Shown here in pieces: positions 56,097 through 64,000 of a stretch of DNA of 64,000 nt. A model generated the notes under the pieces. The model was not told where the DNA came from and did not search any database. It worked only from the letters and a program-made list of their open reading frames with translations. Every line of letters begins with the position of its first letter. The first letter of the stretch is position 1. The DNA comes from an uncultured Trueperaceae bacterium (GTDB lineage Bacteria > Deinococcota > Deinococci > Deinococcales > Trueperaceae). Both the position numbers and the translations under genes were made by a program. The stretch spans positions 31,570-95,569 of the forward strand of contig CAJXWR010000002.1 of NCBI GenBank assembly GCA_913062675.1. The letters are read 5' to 3'.

Positions 56097-57581
56097 TTAC
56101 TGGACGGTGACCGACCGGAAGTCGTACGAGTCGAGGAGGGGCGTCATCCAGAAACCCTCCACGTTTGCACGGTGGGCATGGCTGCGGTTGCTTGCACCGA
56201 AGTAAATGAAGGGCGTCGTGTCATGCAGCCGATGCAAGACCTCGCCGTACAGTGCAGCGCGCGCCGTCTGATCCGGCTCGGCGGCAGCTTCGGAAAGGAG
56301 GCTGACCGACGTCGGGTCGTCCCAACCCACGTACGTTGCATCGGGATCTCCATACCCACCGAGTCGACCGGTCGGGTCGAGTTTGCCGGTGTGACCAATC
56401 ACGGTGAGGTCGAAGTCACGGTCACCGCGGTACACCTCGCCGAGCCACACGCCCCACTCGACCACGCGAATCTCGACGTTCACGCCCACGTCAGCCAGCA
56501 TGTCCTGCACGATTTGGCCTGCCTGCACGTGCACCTCGTACGGTTGGGGGAGGGCCATGTCGAGCGTCCAGTCGTCGGGCACCCCGGCCTCATCGAGCAG
56601 GGCGCGTGCACGTTCAGGATCGTAGCCGTAGGGTTCCACGTCGCTCGGCAGCCACGGGTTGCCCGGCTCCATGAAACTGCCCGTCATCGTGCCACCGCCG
56701 TAGGCCACGTCGAGCACGGTCTGGGCATCGACGGCGAGGTTGAGCGCCTGGCGCACCCTGGCATCGTCGAGGTAGGGACGGCGGTTGTTGATGGAGGTGA
56801 CGAGCACCGTGCCGGAGGGCTCCTGCACGAGCGTGACGTCGTCGCGGTTCGCGATCGTGGCGAGATCCGCGGTGGCCACGCCTCCAATCACGTGGAAATC
56901 GCCCGACAGGAGGCCTTGAACTTGGACGGCGCTGTCCGTGACGAAGCGGAGGGTGACGCTGTCGATGCTGGGCGCGCCCTTGAAGTAGTCGGGGTTTGCG
57001 GTGAGTCGGAGATAACCGTCACGCACCCATTCGTCGAACATGAAGGCGCCGGTCCCGATGGGCTCGTTGGCGAAGTCATGGTTCGCGGCAATCTTCTCCG
57101 AGGGCAGCATCGCGCCCCAGCCCGACGCGAGGCTCGCAAGGAGGGCGGGGGTGGGTTGGTCAAGCATGACGCGCAGGGTACGCGCGTCGACCGCTTCGAT
57201 CTCGCGGATGGCCGTGAATTCCTCCGCCTTGGGGGATACGTCGGCATCCCGAAGGCGGTTCAGGCTCGCGATGGCATCGTCGGCATCGAAGGGCGTACCG
57301 TCGTGGAAGGTGGCTTCGGCGAGGTCGAAGGTCCACACCGTGCCGTCGTCGCTGATGCTCCAGCTCGTGGCGAGGAGGGGTTGGATCGTGCCGTCGCGAC
57401 CCACTTCCACGAGCGTGTCGTAGATCGACTTGGTGGACTGGAATGCGCTGGTGGCCGACGTGCCGTGCGGGTCGAGCATGTCGGGTTGCGCGCTGGTGGC
57501 CATCACGAGGTCTTGGGCGACCCCGATGCTCAGCGAGGTGGCGAGGAGGGCGGCGAGGGCGGAACGAACGACGTGATTCAT
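56097..57581 (-). CDS. ABC transporter substrate-binding protein, SBP_bac_5, canonical order
   Basis: Signal peptide, then DMLDPHGTS..IYDTLVEVGRDGTIQPLLATSWSISDDGTVWTFDLAEATFHDGTPFDADDAIAS; later QALNLAVDAQTVLD, ARALLDEAGVPDDWTLDM, QIVQDMLADVGVNVEIR. Confidence 0.93.
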   Translation of the reverse strand: MNHVVRSALAALLATSLSIGVAQDLVMATSAQPDMLDPHGTSATSAFQSTKSIYDTLVEVGRDGTIQPLLATSWSISDDGTVWTFDLAEATFHDGTPFDADDAIASLNRLRDADVSPKAEEFTAIREIEAVDARTLRVMLDQPTPALLASLASGWGAMLPSEKIAANHDFANEPIGTGAFMFDEWVRDGYLRLTANPDYFKGAPSIDSVTLRFVTDSAVQVQGLLSGDFHVIGGVATADLATIANRDDVTLVQEPSGTVLVTSINNRRPYLDDARVRQALNLAVDAQTVLDVAYGGGTMTGSFMEPGNPWLPSDVEPYGYDPERARALLDEAGVPDDWTLDMALPQPYEVHVQAGQIVQDMLADVGVNVEIRVVEWGVWLGEVYRGDRDFDLTVIGHTGKLDPTGRLGGYGDPDATYVGWDDPTSVSLLSEAAAEPDQTARAALYGEVLHRLHDTTPFIYFGASNRSHAHRANVEGFWMTPLLDSYDFRSVTVQ

Positions 57582-58411
57582 GCAGTACCTCCGAAGTGTG
57601 GATCACACCGCTCGATGGCGGTGGCGGTTCCTTGATCGATGTCGACGACCACCGCGCCCAGTACGGCGGGTCCGTCTGCGAAGGCGCCGTCCAGGGCGCT
57701 TGGAATGCGGTCGCGCATGCGCGCGACGAAGAGGGTTGGATCGTAGCCCTGCATGCCGCCATCCGGCCCGGTCATGCCGACGTCGGTGACGTAGGCCGTG
57801 CCGCCTGGAAGGATGCGGGCGTCCATGGTGGGCACGTGCGTGTGCGTGCCGACCACGGCGGCGGCTCGACCGGCCACCGCCCACGCGAAGATTTGCTTTT
57901 CGCTGACCGACTCTGCGTGAAAGTCGACGAAGATCGCGTCGACGTCGTCGCCCCACGCGTCGCGCACGTGCTCGAACACGTCGATGGGGTGATCGGCGAG
58001 CGGTAGGGCGCTGCGTCCCACGAGGTTCATCACGCCAACCCGGCGGCCTGCCACGTCGAGGGTGGCGATGCCCGTGCCCGGTGCGCGCGTGCCGTAGTTG
58101 TGAGGGCGGAGCACGCGTGCATCCTCGTGCACGGCTGCGGCGTGTGGCCCGTCCCACGAGTGATTGCCGCCGGTGATGAGGTCGACGCCCGCAGCAAAGA
58201 GTCGTTCGACCGCGTCGGGCGTAAGGCCGCAGCCCTGTTGTGGGGTTCGGCCGTTCATGGCCACGTTCTCGGCATTCACCATGATGGCGTGAGGTGCGTA
58301 GCGTTCACGAAGGCTGGGCAACCATCGTTCTAGGTTCGCGAGACCCGCGTGCGGACCATCGTCCCCGACGAGGTCACCGATGAAAAGAAGGCGGAGCGAG
58401 GCTTCATTCAC
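57578..58411 (-). CDS. YmdB/TIGR00282-family metallophosphoesterase
   Basis: LLFIGDLVGDDG, AENVAMNGRTPQQGCGLTPDAVERLFAAGVDLITGGNHSWD, FVDFHAESVSEKQIFAW, VVGTHTHVPTMDARILPGGTAYVTDVGMTG. Confidence 0.93.
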   Translation of the reverse strand: MNEASLRLLFIGDLVGDDGPHAGLANLERWLPSLRERYAPHAIMVNAENVAMNGRTPQQGCGLTPDAVERLFAAGVDLITGGNHSWDGPHAAAVHEDARVLRPHNYGTRAPGTGIATLDVAGRRVGVMNLVGRSALPLADHPIDVFEHVRDAWGDDVDAIFVDFHAESVSEKQIFAWAVAGRAAAVVGTHTHVPTMDARILPGGTAYVTDVGMTGPDGGMQGYDPTLFVARMRDRIPSALDGAFADGPAVLGAVVVDIDQGTATAIERCDPHFGGTA

Positions 58412-58700
58412 GGAGGCAATCTAGCGAGGGTGCGTCATGACGTCGTCAATCGATGCCTCGCTACCGCCATGGTGGACCGGAGCGATGCGTTCGAGAGTCC
58501 GTTGCGATTCGGGTGTGCGCCCCGGCACCGCTCCCCAGGGCGCACGGTTGCCTGCAGCCGTCCTCGCTTCCGTCAAGGGAGTCGCCTCGGGATGGTCCTC
58601 GTCACGACGGTGGCGTAACGACGCTTCATGGGGGTACGTGACGTTCGAGCCCATTAGCAGGGTGGGTGTACCTTCGCTCGGGACTCAGGCGCTCAAGCGT

Positions 58701-59150
58701 TTAGGTTGCCGTGGGTCGTAGGCGCGCGGATGAACGTTCGTCGACGACCCCGTCGAAATACTGCTCGAGAACGGCTCGGAAGGGCGCATCGTCGACGGCG
58801 GTGAGTGCGAACAGGGTCATGCACGACCGTAGCTTCAGATCGTCGGGACTCCCGAGCGCCTCGCGGGCCGTCAGGGTCGGGTCGTCACGACCGGCATCGA
58901 GGAGGGCTTCGCAGCACGTCAGCAGGCGAGGGCCGAGCACCTCGTGCGCGAGGTAGGCGCGCGCCTCCTCCACGCCGTGAATGGCGTACCGCTGCGCCAT
59001 GGCGCTGTGCCCGAGCCCCTGCAGCTGCGGGAAGATGAACCACATCCAGTGCCCCCGCTTCGCACCCGCCCGCAGTTCCCGAAGGGCCTGCTCGAAGACG
59101 CCCTCTTGCGCCATGAGGAAGCGGGTGAGGTCGAACGGGTCACCCGTCAC
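58701..59150 (-). CDS. DUF1810 family protein
   Basis: DLTRFLMAQEGVFEQALRELRAGAKRGHWMWFIFPQLQGLGHSAMAQRYAI. Confidence 0.88.
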   Translation of the reverse strand: MTGDPFDLTRFLMAQEGVFEQALRELRAGAKRGHWMWFIFPQLQGLGHSAMAQRYAIHGVEEARAYLAHEVLGPRLLTCCEALLDAGRDDPTLTAREALGSPDDLKLRSCMTLFALTAVDDAPFRAVLEQYFDGVVDERSSARLRPTAT

Positions 59151-60046
59151 GCCTGGACGAGCCGTTTCGCCATTCCCTCCACGTCGCCCCACAGCGAGAC
59201 GCGGGTGCGCCACACGGAGGGGATGGCGTCCACCCCGTAGTACGCGCCGGCGAGCTGCCCGTAGATCGCGCCGGTCGTGTCGGCATCGAGTCCGAGGTTG
59301 ACGACGGCGAGGGCGCCGCTCCGAAAGTCGTCGGTCCGTGCGAAGGCCCAGAGAGCCGCCTCGAGGCTCCGCGTGACGTGTCCCGCCCCGACGATCTCGG
59401 GTGGATTGCGGTGCAGAAACGACCCGGCCGCCACCTCATCGATCGTATCGACGAGTGGTTGTGCTTCCCAGATGCCGGGGGCGGGTTCGAAGCGTGGGGC
59501 GAGCAGCGTTTCCTTCGGCACGCCCTGCATCGCGCCCACGATCAGCCCGGCGTAGTAGCGGCAGGCGTCCACCGATTCGGTCGCGCCGTGCGTGGTGCGT
59601 GACATCTCGCCGGCGAGCTTCACCGCGCGTACGGGATCGTCGCGGTAGGCCATGGGGATCGGTGCGAGCCGCATGAGGCTGCCGTTGCCGGCCGTCATGG
59701 GGCCGGTCGGTCCGGCGAACGGGTCGCCCGTCCGCTCGAACCGCTCGAGCGCCTCGCGCGTCGTACGACCAATGTCGAAGCATCGTCCGGTGGGGGAGTG
59801 GTGGCCGTCGCGGTACCAGCGCAGGTACCGCTCCATCTGATCGACGGGATCGAACTCGCCCCGCTCGACGAGGCTCTCGGCCAGACACAACGCCATGCTC
59901 GTGTCATCGGTCCACATGCCGGCATGCAACCGGAACGGGCCACCGCCCACCATGTCGTCGATGGGGTCGAACGAGTCGGGTTGCCGAAACTCGAGCGTCG
60001 TTCCGAGCGCGTCGCCCACGGCGAGCCCTACGAGTGCGCCGATCAC
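59147..60046 (-). CDS. ADP-ribosylglycohydrolase family protein
   Basis: VIGALVGLAVGDALGTTLEF, GMWTDDTSMALCLAESLV, GNGSLMRLAPI, NLGLDADTTGAIYGQLAGAYYGVDAIP. Confidence 0.93.
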   Translation of the reverse strand: MIGALVGLAVGDALGTTLEFRQPDSFDPIDDMVGGGPFRLHAGMWTDDTSMALCLAESLVERGEFDPVDQMERYLRWYRDGHHSPTGRCFDIGRTTREALERFERTGDPFAGPTGPMTAGNGSLMRLAPIPMAYRDDPVRAVKLAGEMSRTTHGATESVDACRYYAGLIVGAMQGVPKETLLAPRFEPAPGIWEAQPLVDTIDEVAAGSFLHRNPPEIVGAGHVTRSLEAALWAFARTDDFRSGALAVVNLGLDADTTGAIYGQLAGAYYGVDAIPSVWRTRVSLWGDVEGMAKRLVQA

Positions 60047-60441
60047 GCCGACAGCGCTCCGTCGTTCACCCACAGGTTGAACAGTTCTTCGGTGACGGTC
60101 TGCTCGGGCGTCATGACGTGGACCGGGATGCGGCGCAACCGGTGCGCGTTCTCCATCGGGTTGTGCAGGTGGCTGCGCGCCCAGGCGTGCACGGCGTCGT
60201 TGGGTTGCTCGTAGATGGTGAGGACGACGCCGCCGACGTGCGGCGCAATCCAGTAGGAATCGCGGGTTCGCACGATGCGCAGCATGACACGTGGGTGTTG
60301 CGGGTGCCGGCCGTGCAGGTCGATGCCGAGGCCTTGCTGAAAGGCATCGCGGACGCATGGGGGCAGTTGACGCTGGGCGGCACGCTCGTGGGCGTGGTGG
60401 GTGAAGTCGAGGGCGAGGGACGGGGTGGCGGTGTGGGACAT
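60043..60441 (-). CDS. Hypothetical protein, possibly DUF4258-like
   Basis: HHAHERAAQRQLPPCVRDAFQQG..VMLRIVRTRDSYWIAPHVGGVVLTIYEQ; overlaps the downstream ADP-ribosylglycohydrolase start. Confidence 0.55.
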   Translation of the reverse strand: MSHTATPSLALDFTHHAHERAAQRQLPPCVRDAFQQGLGIDLHGRHPQHPRVMLRIVRTRDSYWIAPHVGGVVLTIYEQPNDAVHAWARSHLHNPMENAHRLRRIPVHVMTPEQTVTEELFNLWVNDGALSA

Positions 60442-60569
60442 GGTGAACCTCCTGACCCATAGGATAGGCTCCACGTGCGTCAGTTAAAGACGCAATGTGA
60501 TAGGCTTGGAAACAAGCAAACGACGTGCTGAACGCACGCCTAGCATGTGTACTTCTGAAGGAGATGGCC

Positions 60570-61523
60570 ATGGAGCGAACCCGCAGCCGCGTCGAACGCC
60601 TCCGCCTCATCGAGGAGACCCTCGAGAACCGCTGGATGCGCGCCACCGAACTCGCCGCAATGACCGGCATGGGGCGCCGCGCCATCGAACGCGACCTTGC
60701 CTACCTCGAGACGCAATACGGAGAGCGCCTACGGCGCAACGACAAGGCCGAGTACCGCCTGGGCTCCCGCGCCTCCGCCCTGAACGACGTCGAGGCGCTC
60801 GCGATGTACATGGCCGCCCGCATGCTCACCCACACCGGGATTGGCGAGCGCCACTACCGCTCGACCATGCAGAAACTCGCCAAGCAGGTGCCCGAACCCG
60901 CCCAAAGCGCACTGCTGAAACGCGTGGAGGCACTCAAGACACGCGACCGCGACCGTGTGCTCGACCTCGTCGCACAAGCCTGGTTCAACCGCCGCATCCT
61001 CGTCTGCGACTACGCTTCCGCAAGCGGCAAGACCAAGAAGCGAAAGCTCGCCGTGTACTTCGTCGAGGTCGGCCGCCGAAACCACGAACCGTACGCCCTC
61101 GCCGTCGACCAGGGCTCGCCCCACCGATCGGTGCTCGTCTTTCGCTTCAGCCGCATGAAGCACGTCCGCCTCGCCGAAGAGACGTACGAAATCCCCGAGG
61201 ATTTCGATGCCGAAGCTGAGATTGGGGACGCCTTCGGCGTGATCCTCGGCCCGACCGTCGAGGCTCACATCCGCGTGAAGGCGGGGGCCGTGACCGCCTT
61301 CCGTGAGGTGGCGGGCGACTCGCTACGATCGCTGGACCTTGGCGAAGACGGCAGCGCCGACGCCATCGTGGCCGCCACGCTCGATAACCAAGGGAGGGCG
61401 CTCGAACTCATCCCCTGGCTGCTCACCTGGGGGGACGCCATCGAAGTCGTCTCGCCCGCGAACCTGCGTGACGCCGTCGCCGACGCGCACCGCAACGCCG
61501 CCGCCGTGTACGCCTCCGGTTAG
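60570..61523 (+). CDS. WYL-domain transcriptional regulator with N-terminal HTH
   Basis: RVERLRLIEETLENRWMRATELAAMTGMGRRAIERDLAYLETQYGERLRRNDKAEYRL; C-terminal WYL-like region; RBS AAGGAG. Confidence 0.87.
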   Translation: MERTRSRVERLRLIEETLENRWMRATELAAMTGMGRRAIERDLAYLETQYGERLRRNDKAEYRLGSRASALNDVEALAMYMAARMLTHTGIGERHYRSTMQKLAKQVPEPAQSALLKRVEALKTRDRDRVLDLVAQAWFNRRILVCDYASASGKTKKRKLAVYFVEVGRRNHEPYALAVDQGSPHRSVLVFRFSRMKHVRLAEETYEIPEDFDAEAEIGDAFGVILGPTVEAHIRVKAGAVTAFREVAGDSLRSLDLGEDGSADAIVAATLDNQGRALELIPWLLTWGDAIEVVSPANLRDAVADAHRNAAAVYASG

Positions 61524-61951
61524 GTCTGTTCCGCTTCGCGAAGCCGAATGAGCGCGTCGGCGCTGCGCGCCCGCTGCGCGATGGACACCGCGAAAATCGT
61601 CATGCCAACGAGGAGCCCCACGCTCCCCAGCAGCATCACGTACCGGGCTGGATCCCCACCGCCCAAACGCCACCACGGGTCGCCCACCAACCGTAGGAAA
61701 AGCCCTACGTGGAACGCCCACAACCCAATCCGTTCGCGGATGGGGAAGCGGCGGCCACCGGGCCGGGGCATGAGCCAGTACGCGACGCCCATGACGAACG
61801 AAAGGAAGAAGCCCATCAAGCCGGCATGGAAATGCACGACGCGCAGAAAGCCCGTCCATGCGGGATTCCAGATCATCGCCGTGCCGATCACCGCGGTCAG
61901 CACCAGATACGCCACGGCAAGCCGGATGAACGCCACGTGGGTGCCACTCAT
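61520..61951 (-). CDS. Small heme-copper-oxidase-subunit-I-like membrane protein
   Basis: VVHFHAGLMGFFLSFVMGVAYWLMPRPGGRRFP; four predicted helices. Confidence 0.65.
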   Translation of the reverse strand: MSGTHVAFIRLAVAYLVLTAVIGTAMIWNPAWTGFLRVVHFHAGLMGFFLSFVMGVAYWLMPRPGGRRFPIRERIGLWAFHVGLFLRLVGDPWWRLGGGDPARYVMLLGSVGLLVGMTIFAVSIAQRARSADALIRLREAEQT

Positions 61952-62299
61952 CGGTCCATCACCATGCCGTAGGTTTGCTCCCTCTCAACTTGCGCACAAG
62001 GGGCAGCTGTCCACACGTGGCCTTGACACCCCTTGCGCTCCCACGATCCAAGGCTGGGCCAATTGGGCGACCCGGTGCACGTCGGGGGAGTTGATGGTGT
62101 GTCTCGTACGCAGTGTCGGCGTGTCTCGTTACCGCGCTCGTCACGAAGTGCGTCCCGGTTGTTGCCCTAGGCCCTGCCCTGGTGCAGGGATCGCGTCGAT
62201 TCCGAAGCCTTGAAGGCAATTGCGGAGATTGGACGCATGCATCCACCCCTAGTGTTGCGCCGCCGACTCGAACGAGGTTTCGGTCGGTCAGCAGCCAAC

Positions 62300-62983
62300 C
62301 TATTTTTCGGTCTCAACATCGGACGGATCTACGGGACTCGTTGCACGGAGCGCCATAGCAGCCCGAATGATGTGTTTGCGCATGGCTTCCTCAGCTTGAT
62401 GAGCATGGCCGGCAGCGATGAGAGCAATGATCTCATCGTGTTCATCAAGCGCCTCTTCGTGCCGCTGAGGGTTGCGTAGGCGGACCGAGGCCATGATGAG
62501 CTGCGCTTGGTTCGAGAATCGTTCGGCGACTGCTTGAAGAACGTCATTGCTTGAAGCTGTCCACAGCAGCTGGTGAAATGCGAGATCTGAATCTCCACTG
62601 CCAAGGCGATCCTCGGCGAGCCATTGCTCGCGCTGACGTTGCTGCACCTTCTCAAGGCTTTGAATCAACGCTTTGGACCGGTGCTCCGTTGCTTGTCGTG
62701 CAGCGAGACCCTCGACGACAGCGCGTATCTCGTAAACGTTTGCGATCTTCTTCGGGTCGGGGTTTGCGACGATGTAGCCTCGTCTTGGTCGTGACGTCAC
62801 GAGTCCGTCACGCTCCAGAGCTACAAGCGCCTCTTTGAAGGGCGTAGGCGACAACCCGTAATTCTCACAGAGTTCGCGGACGATGATTCGTTCGCCCGGC
62901 TGAAGTTCGGAGGAAAGGATGAGGCGCCTAAGCGTGTCATACGCTTCCTTTGACAGGGTTGGGGTAGAGATCGGGGTTTTCAA
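62300..62983 (-). CDS. GntR-family regulator (FCD type)
   Basis: TTG start LKTPISTPTLSKEAYDTLRRLILSSELQPGERIIVRELCENYGLSPTPFKEALVALERDGLVTSRPRRGYIV; helical C-terminal domain. Confidence 0.9.
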   Translation of the reverse strand: MKTPISTPTLSKEAYDTLRRLILSSELQPGERIIVRELCENYGLSPTPFKEALVALERDGLVTSRPRRGYIVANPDPKKIANVYEIRAVVEGLAARQATEHRSKALIQSLEKVQQRQREQWLAEDRLGSGDSDLAFHQLLWTASSNDVLQAVAERFSNQAQLIMASVRLRNPQRHEEALDEHDEIIALIAAGHAHQAEEAMRKHIIRAAMALRATSPVDPSDVETEK

Positions 62984-63087
62984 GCCACTCCTTTCGCTTG
63001 AGGTGCGAAATAAGATGGAAAATAAAATATAGTTTGAGGGCAAGTGCCCATGCTGCCGCAACCATATCAGCCAAGGAGGCCCTGAAC

Positions 63088-64000
63088 ATGCGACCTTTGT
63101 CCCCCGAGATGCTAAGGACCGAGCCGAAGATTGGGACCGAAATCGTCCATGCAGAACGGTCATTCTCCGTGCATTCGCCCTATTCCGGTGAGGTGATTGC
63201 CAATGTCGCCGATTGTGGCGTCCGCGAGGCAAGATTGGCTCTTGATGCTGCGGATGAAGCGTACCGGTCTTGGTCGCGGATCACACCGTTCGAGCGCTCA
63301 GGAATTCTTATGCGGTGGCACGATGCAATCGTCGCACGAGCTGAGGAGTTAGCCAGCATCATGACACTGGAGATGGGAAAGACGATTCGTGAGTCGCGTG
63401 GAGAGGTTCTCGGACCGGCAGCTGGGTTCGTGAGTTGGTATGCCGAAGAGGCGAAGCGCGGGTATGGTCAAGTGATTCCGACGCACGCCGAACGAAAGCG
63501 ACTTTTCGCCTTCCGAAAGCCAATTGGTCCCGTCCTGGCCATCACCCCTTGGAACTTTCCGGCTTCGATGGTGACGAGGAAGGCATCTGCCGCGCTTGCT
63601 GCAGGGTGCACGGTGATTCTCAAGCCAGCGGAGCAGTCCCCCCTCTCGGCACTGCTTCTTGGGGCATTGTGGGACGAAGCGGGAGGACCACCGGGCACAC
63701 TGCAAGTCATCCCTACGAGTCGGCCGGGGGACGTGACTCAGGCGCTGATCGAGGAACTTCTACGTGGCATAGATCCCACCACCGTTGTCGGGCTACGTGA
63801 CACAGTGCTACTCCATCTCGGGTATGAGACCATGCGCCGACGCTCCGAGCTGGTTCGTTTTCGGTTCAGCGATCTGCGCCAGTCCGAACACAGACAACAG
63901 GGTGTGTGGATGCAAAGTTCCAAGACGGATCAGGCGGGGCAGGGTCGGATCTTGGTGATTTCTGACACCTTGCATCGGCAATTGATGCATTGGTATCAAT
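63088..64000 (+). CDS. Aldehyde dehydrogenase N-terminal domain fused in frame to a tyrosine-recombinase catalytic domain; open at window edge
   Basis: Manual translation of frame 1: FRKPIGPVLAITPWNFPASMVTRKASAALAAGCTVILKPAEQSPLSALLLG then GLRDTVLLHLGYETMRRRSELVRFRFSDLRQ..GVWMQSSKTDQAGQGRILVISDTLHRQLMHWYQ; no stop to base 64000. Confidence 0.85.
   Translation, partial: MRPLSPEMLRTEPKIGTEIVHAERSFSVHSPYSGEVIANVADCGVREARLALDAADEAYRSWSRITPFERSGILMRWHDAIVARAEELASIMTLEMGKTIRESRGEVLGPAAGFVSWYAEEAKRGYGQVIPTHAERKRLFAFRKPIGPVLAITPWNFPASMVTRKASAALAAGCTVILKPAEQSPLSALLLGALWDEAGGPPGTLQVIPTSRPGDVTQALIEELLRGIDPTTVVGLRDTVLLHLGYETMRRRSELVRFRFSDLRQSEHRQQGVWMQSSKTDQAGQGRILVISDTLHRQLMHWYQ

Noticed and set aside
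60111-60383. Alternative minus-strand ORF inside the DUF4258-like gene
   Set aside because: Ser/Thr/Arg-rich out-of-frame product; the longer frame overlaps the next gene as expected for an operon.
1-64000. CRISPR arrays, rRNA operons, IS elements with terminal inverted repeats
   Set aside because: No repeat-spacer array, rRNA signature or DDE transposase was seen; the only recombinase is the partial fusion at the right edge.

Overview
High-GC bacterial chromosome segment, possibly Deinococcota/Trueperaceae-like (tentative: Thermus-type long isocitrate dehydrogenase; no marker gene available). I support about 57 protein features, one tRNA-Val and several hairpins and operators. Blocks: a zinc/manganese ABC locus; core metabolism (icd, gnd, pckA); a GLUG-repeat surface protein; a peptide uptake and hydrolysis locus with IclR regulator, racemase, Dpp-type transporter and peptidases; a sulfur-detoxification locus; lutABC; an accessory region after tRNA-Val with AAA/DUF4143, two PIN-type toxin-antitoxin pairs and decayed genes; a second Dpp-type transporter; an ADP-ribosylglycohydrolase/WYL locus; and a lower-GC right edge. 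Main discoveries: (1) the SBP_bac_5 protein at 29216-30862 appears to be a natural circular permutation: the canonical C-terminal segment follows the signal peptide and the protein stops where that segment would normally begin. A canonical paralogue in the same window is an internal control. (2) A shared ~25-bp IclR/KdgR-like operator precedes the racemase/SBP operon, the M19 dipeptidase and the distant M28 peptidase, which suggests one regulon. (3) An open frame at the right edge fuses an aldehyde dehydrogenase N-terminus in frame to a tyrosine-recombinase catalytic domain. (4) A SulP gene has no ATG/GTG/TTG upstream of its conserved N-terminus and overlaps a rhodanese gene in the +1 frame. 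(5) A CsoR/CstR-type operator sits in the -35/-10 spacer of the persulfide dioxygenase promoter. (6) A 23-bp-period triple repeat precedes a DUF4143 ATPase. All functional assignments come from reading motifs by eye; no searches were run.
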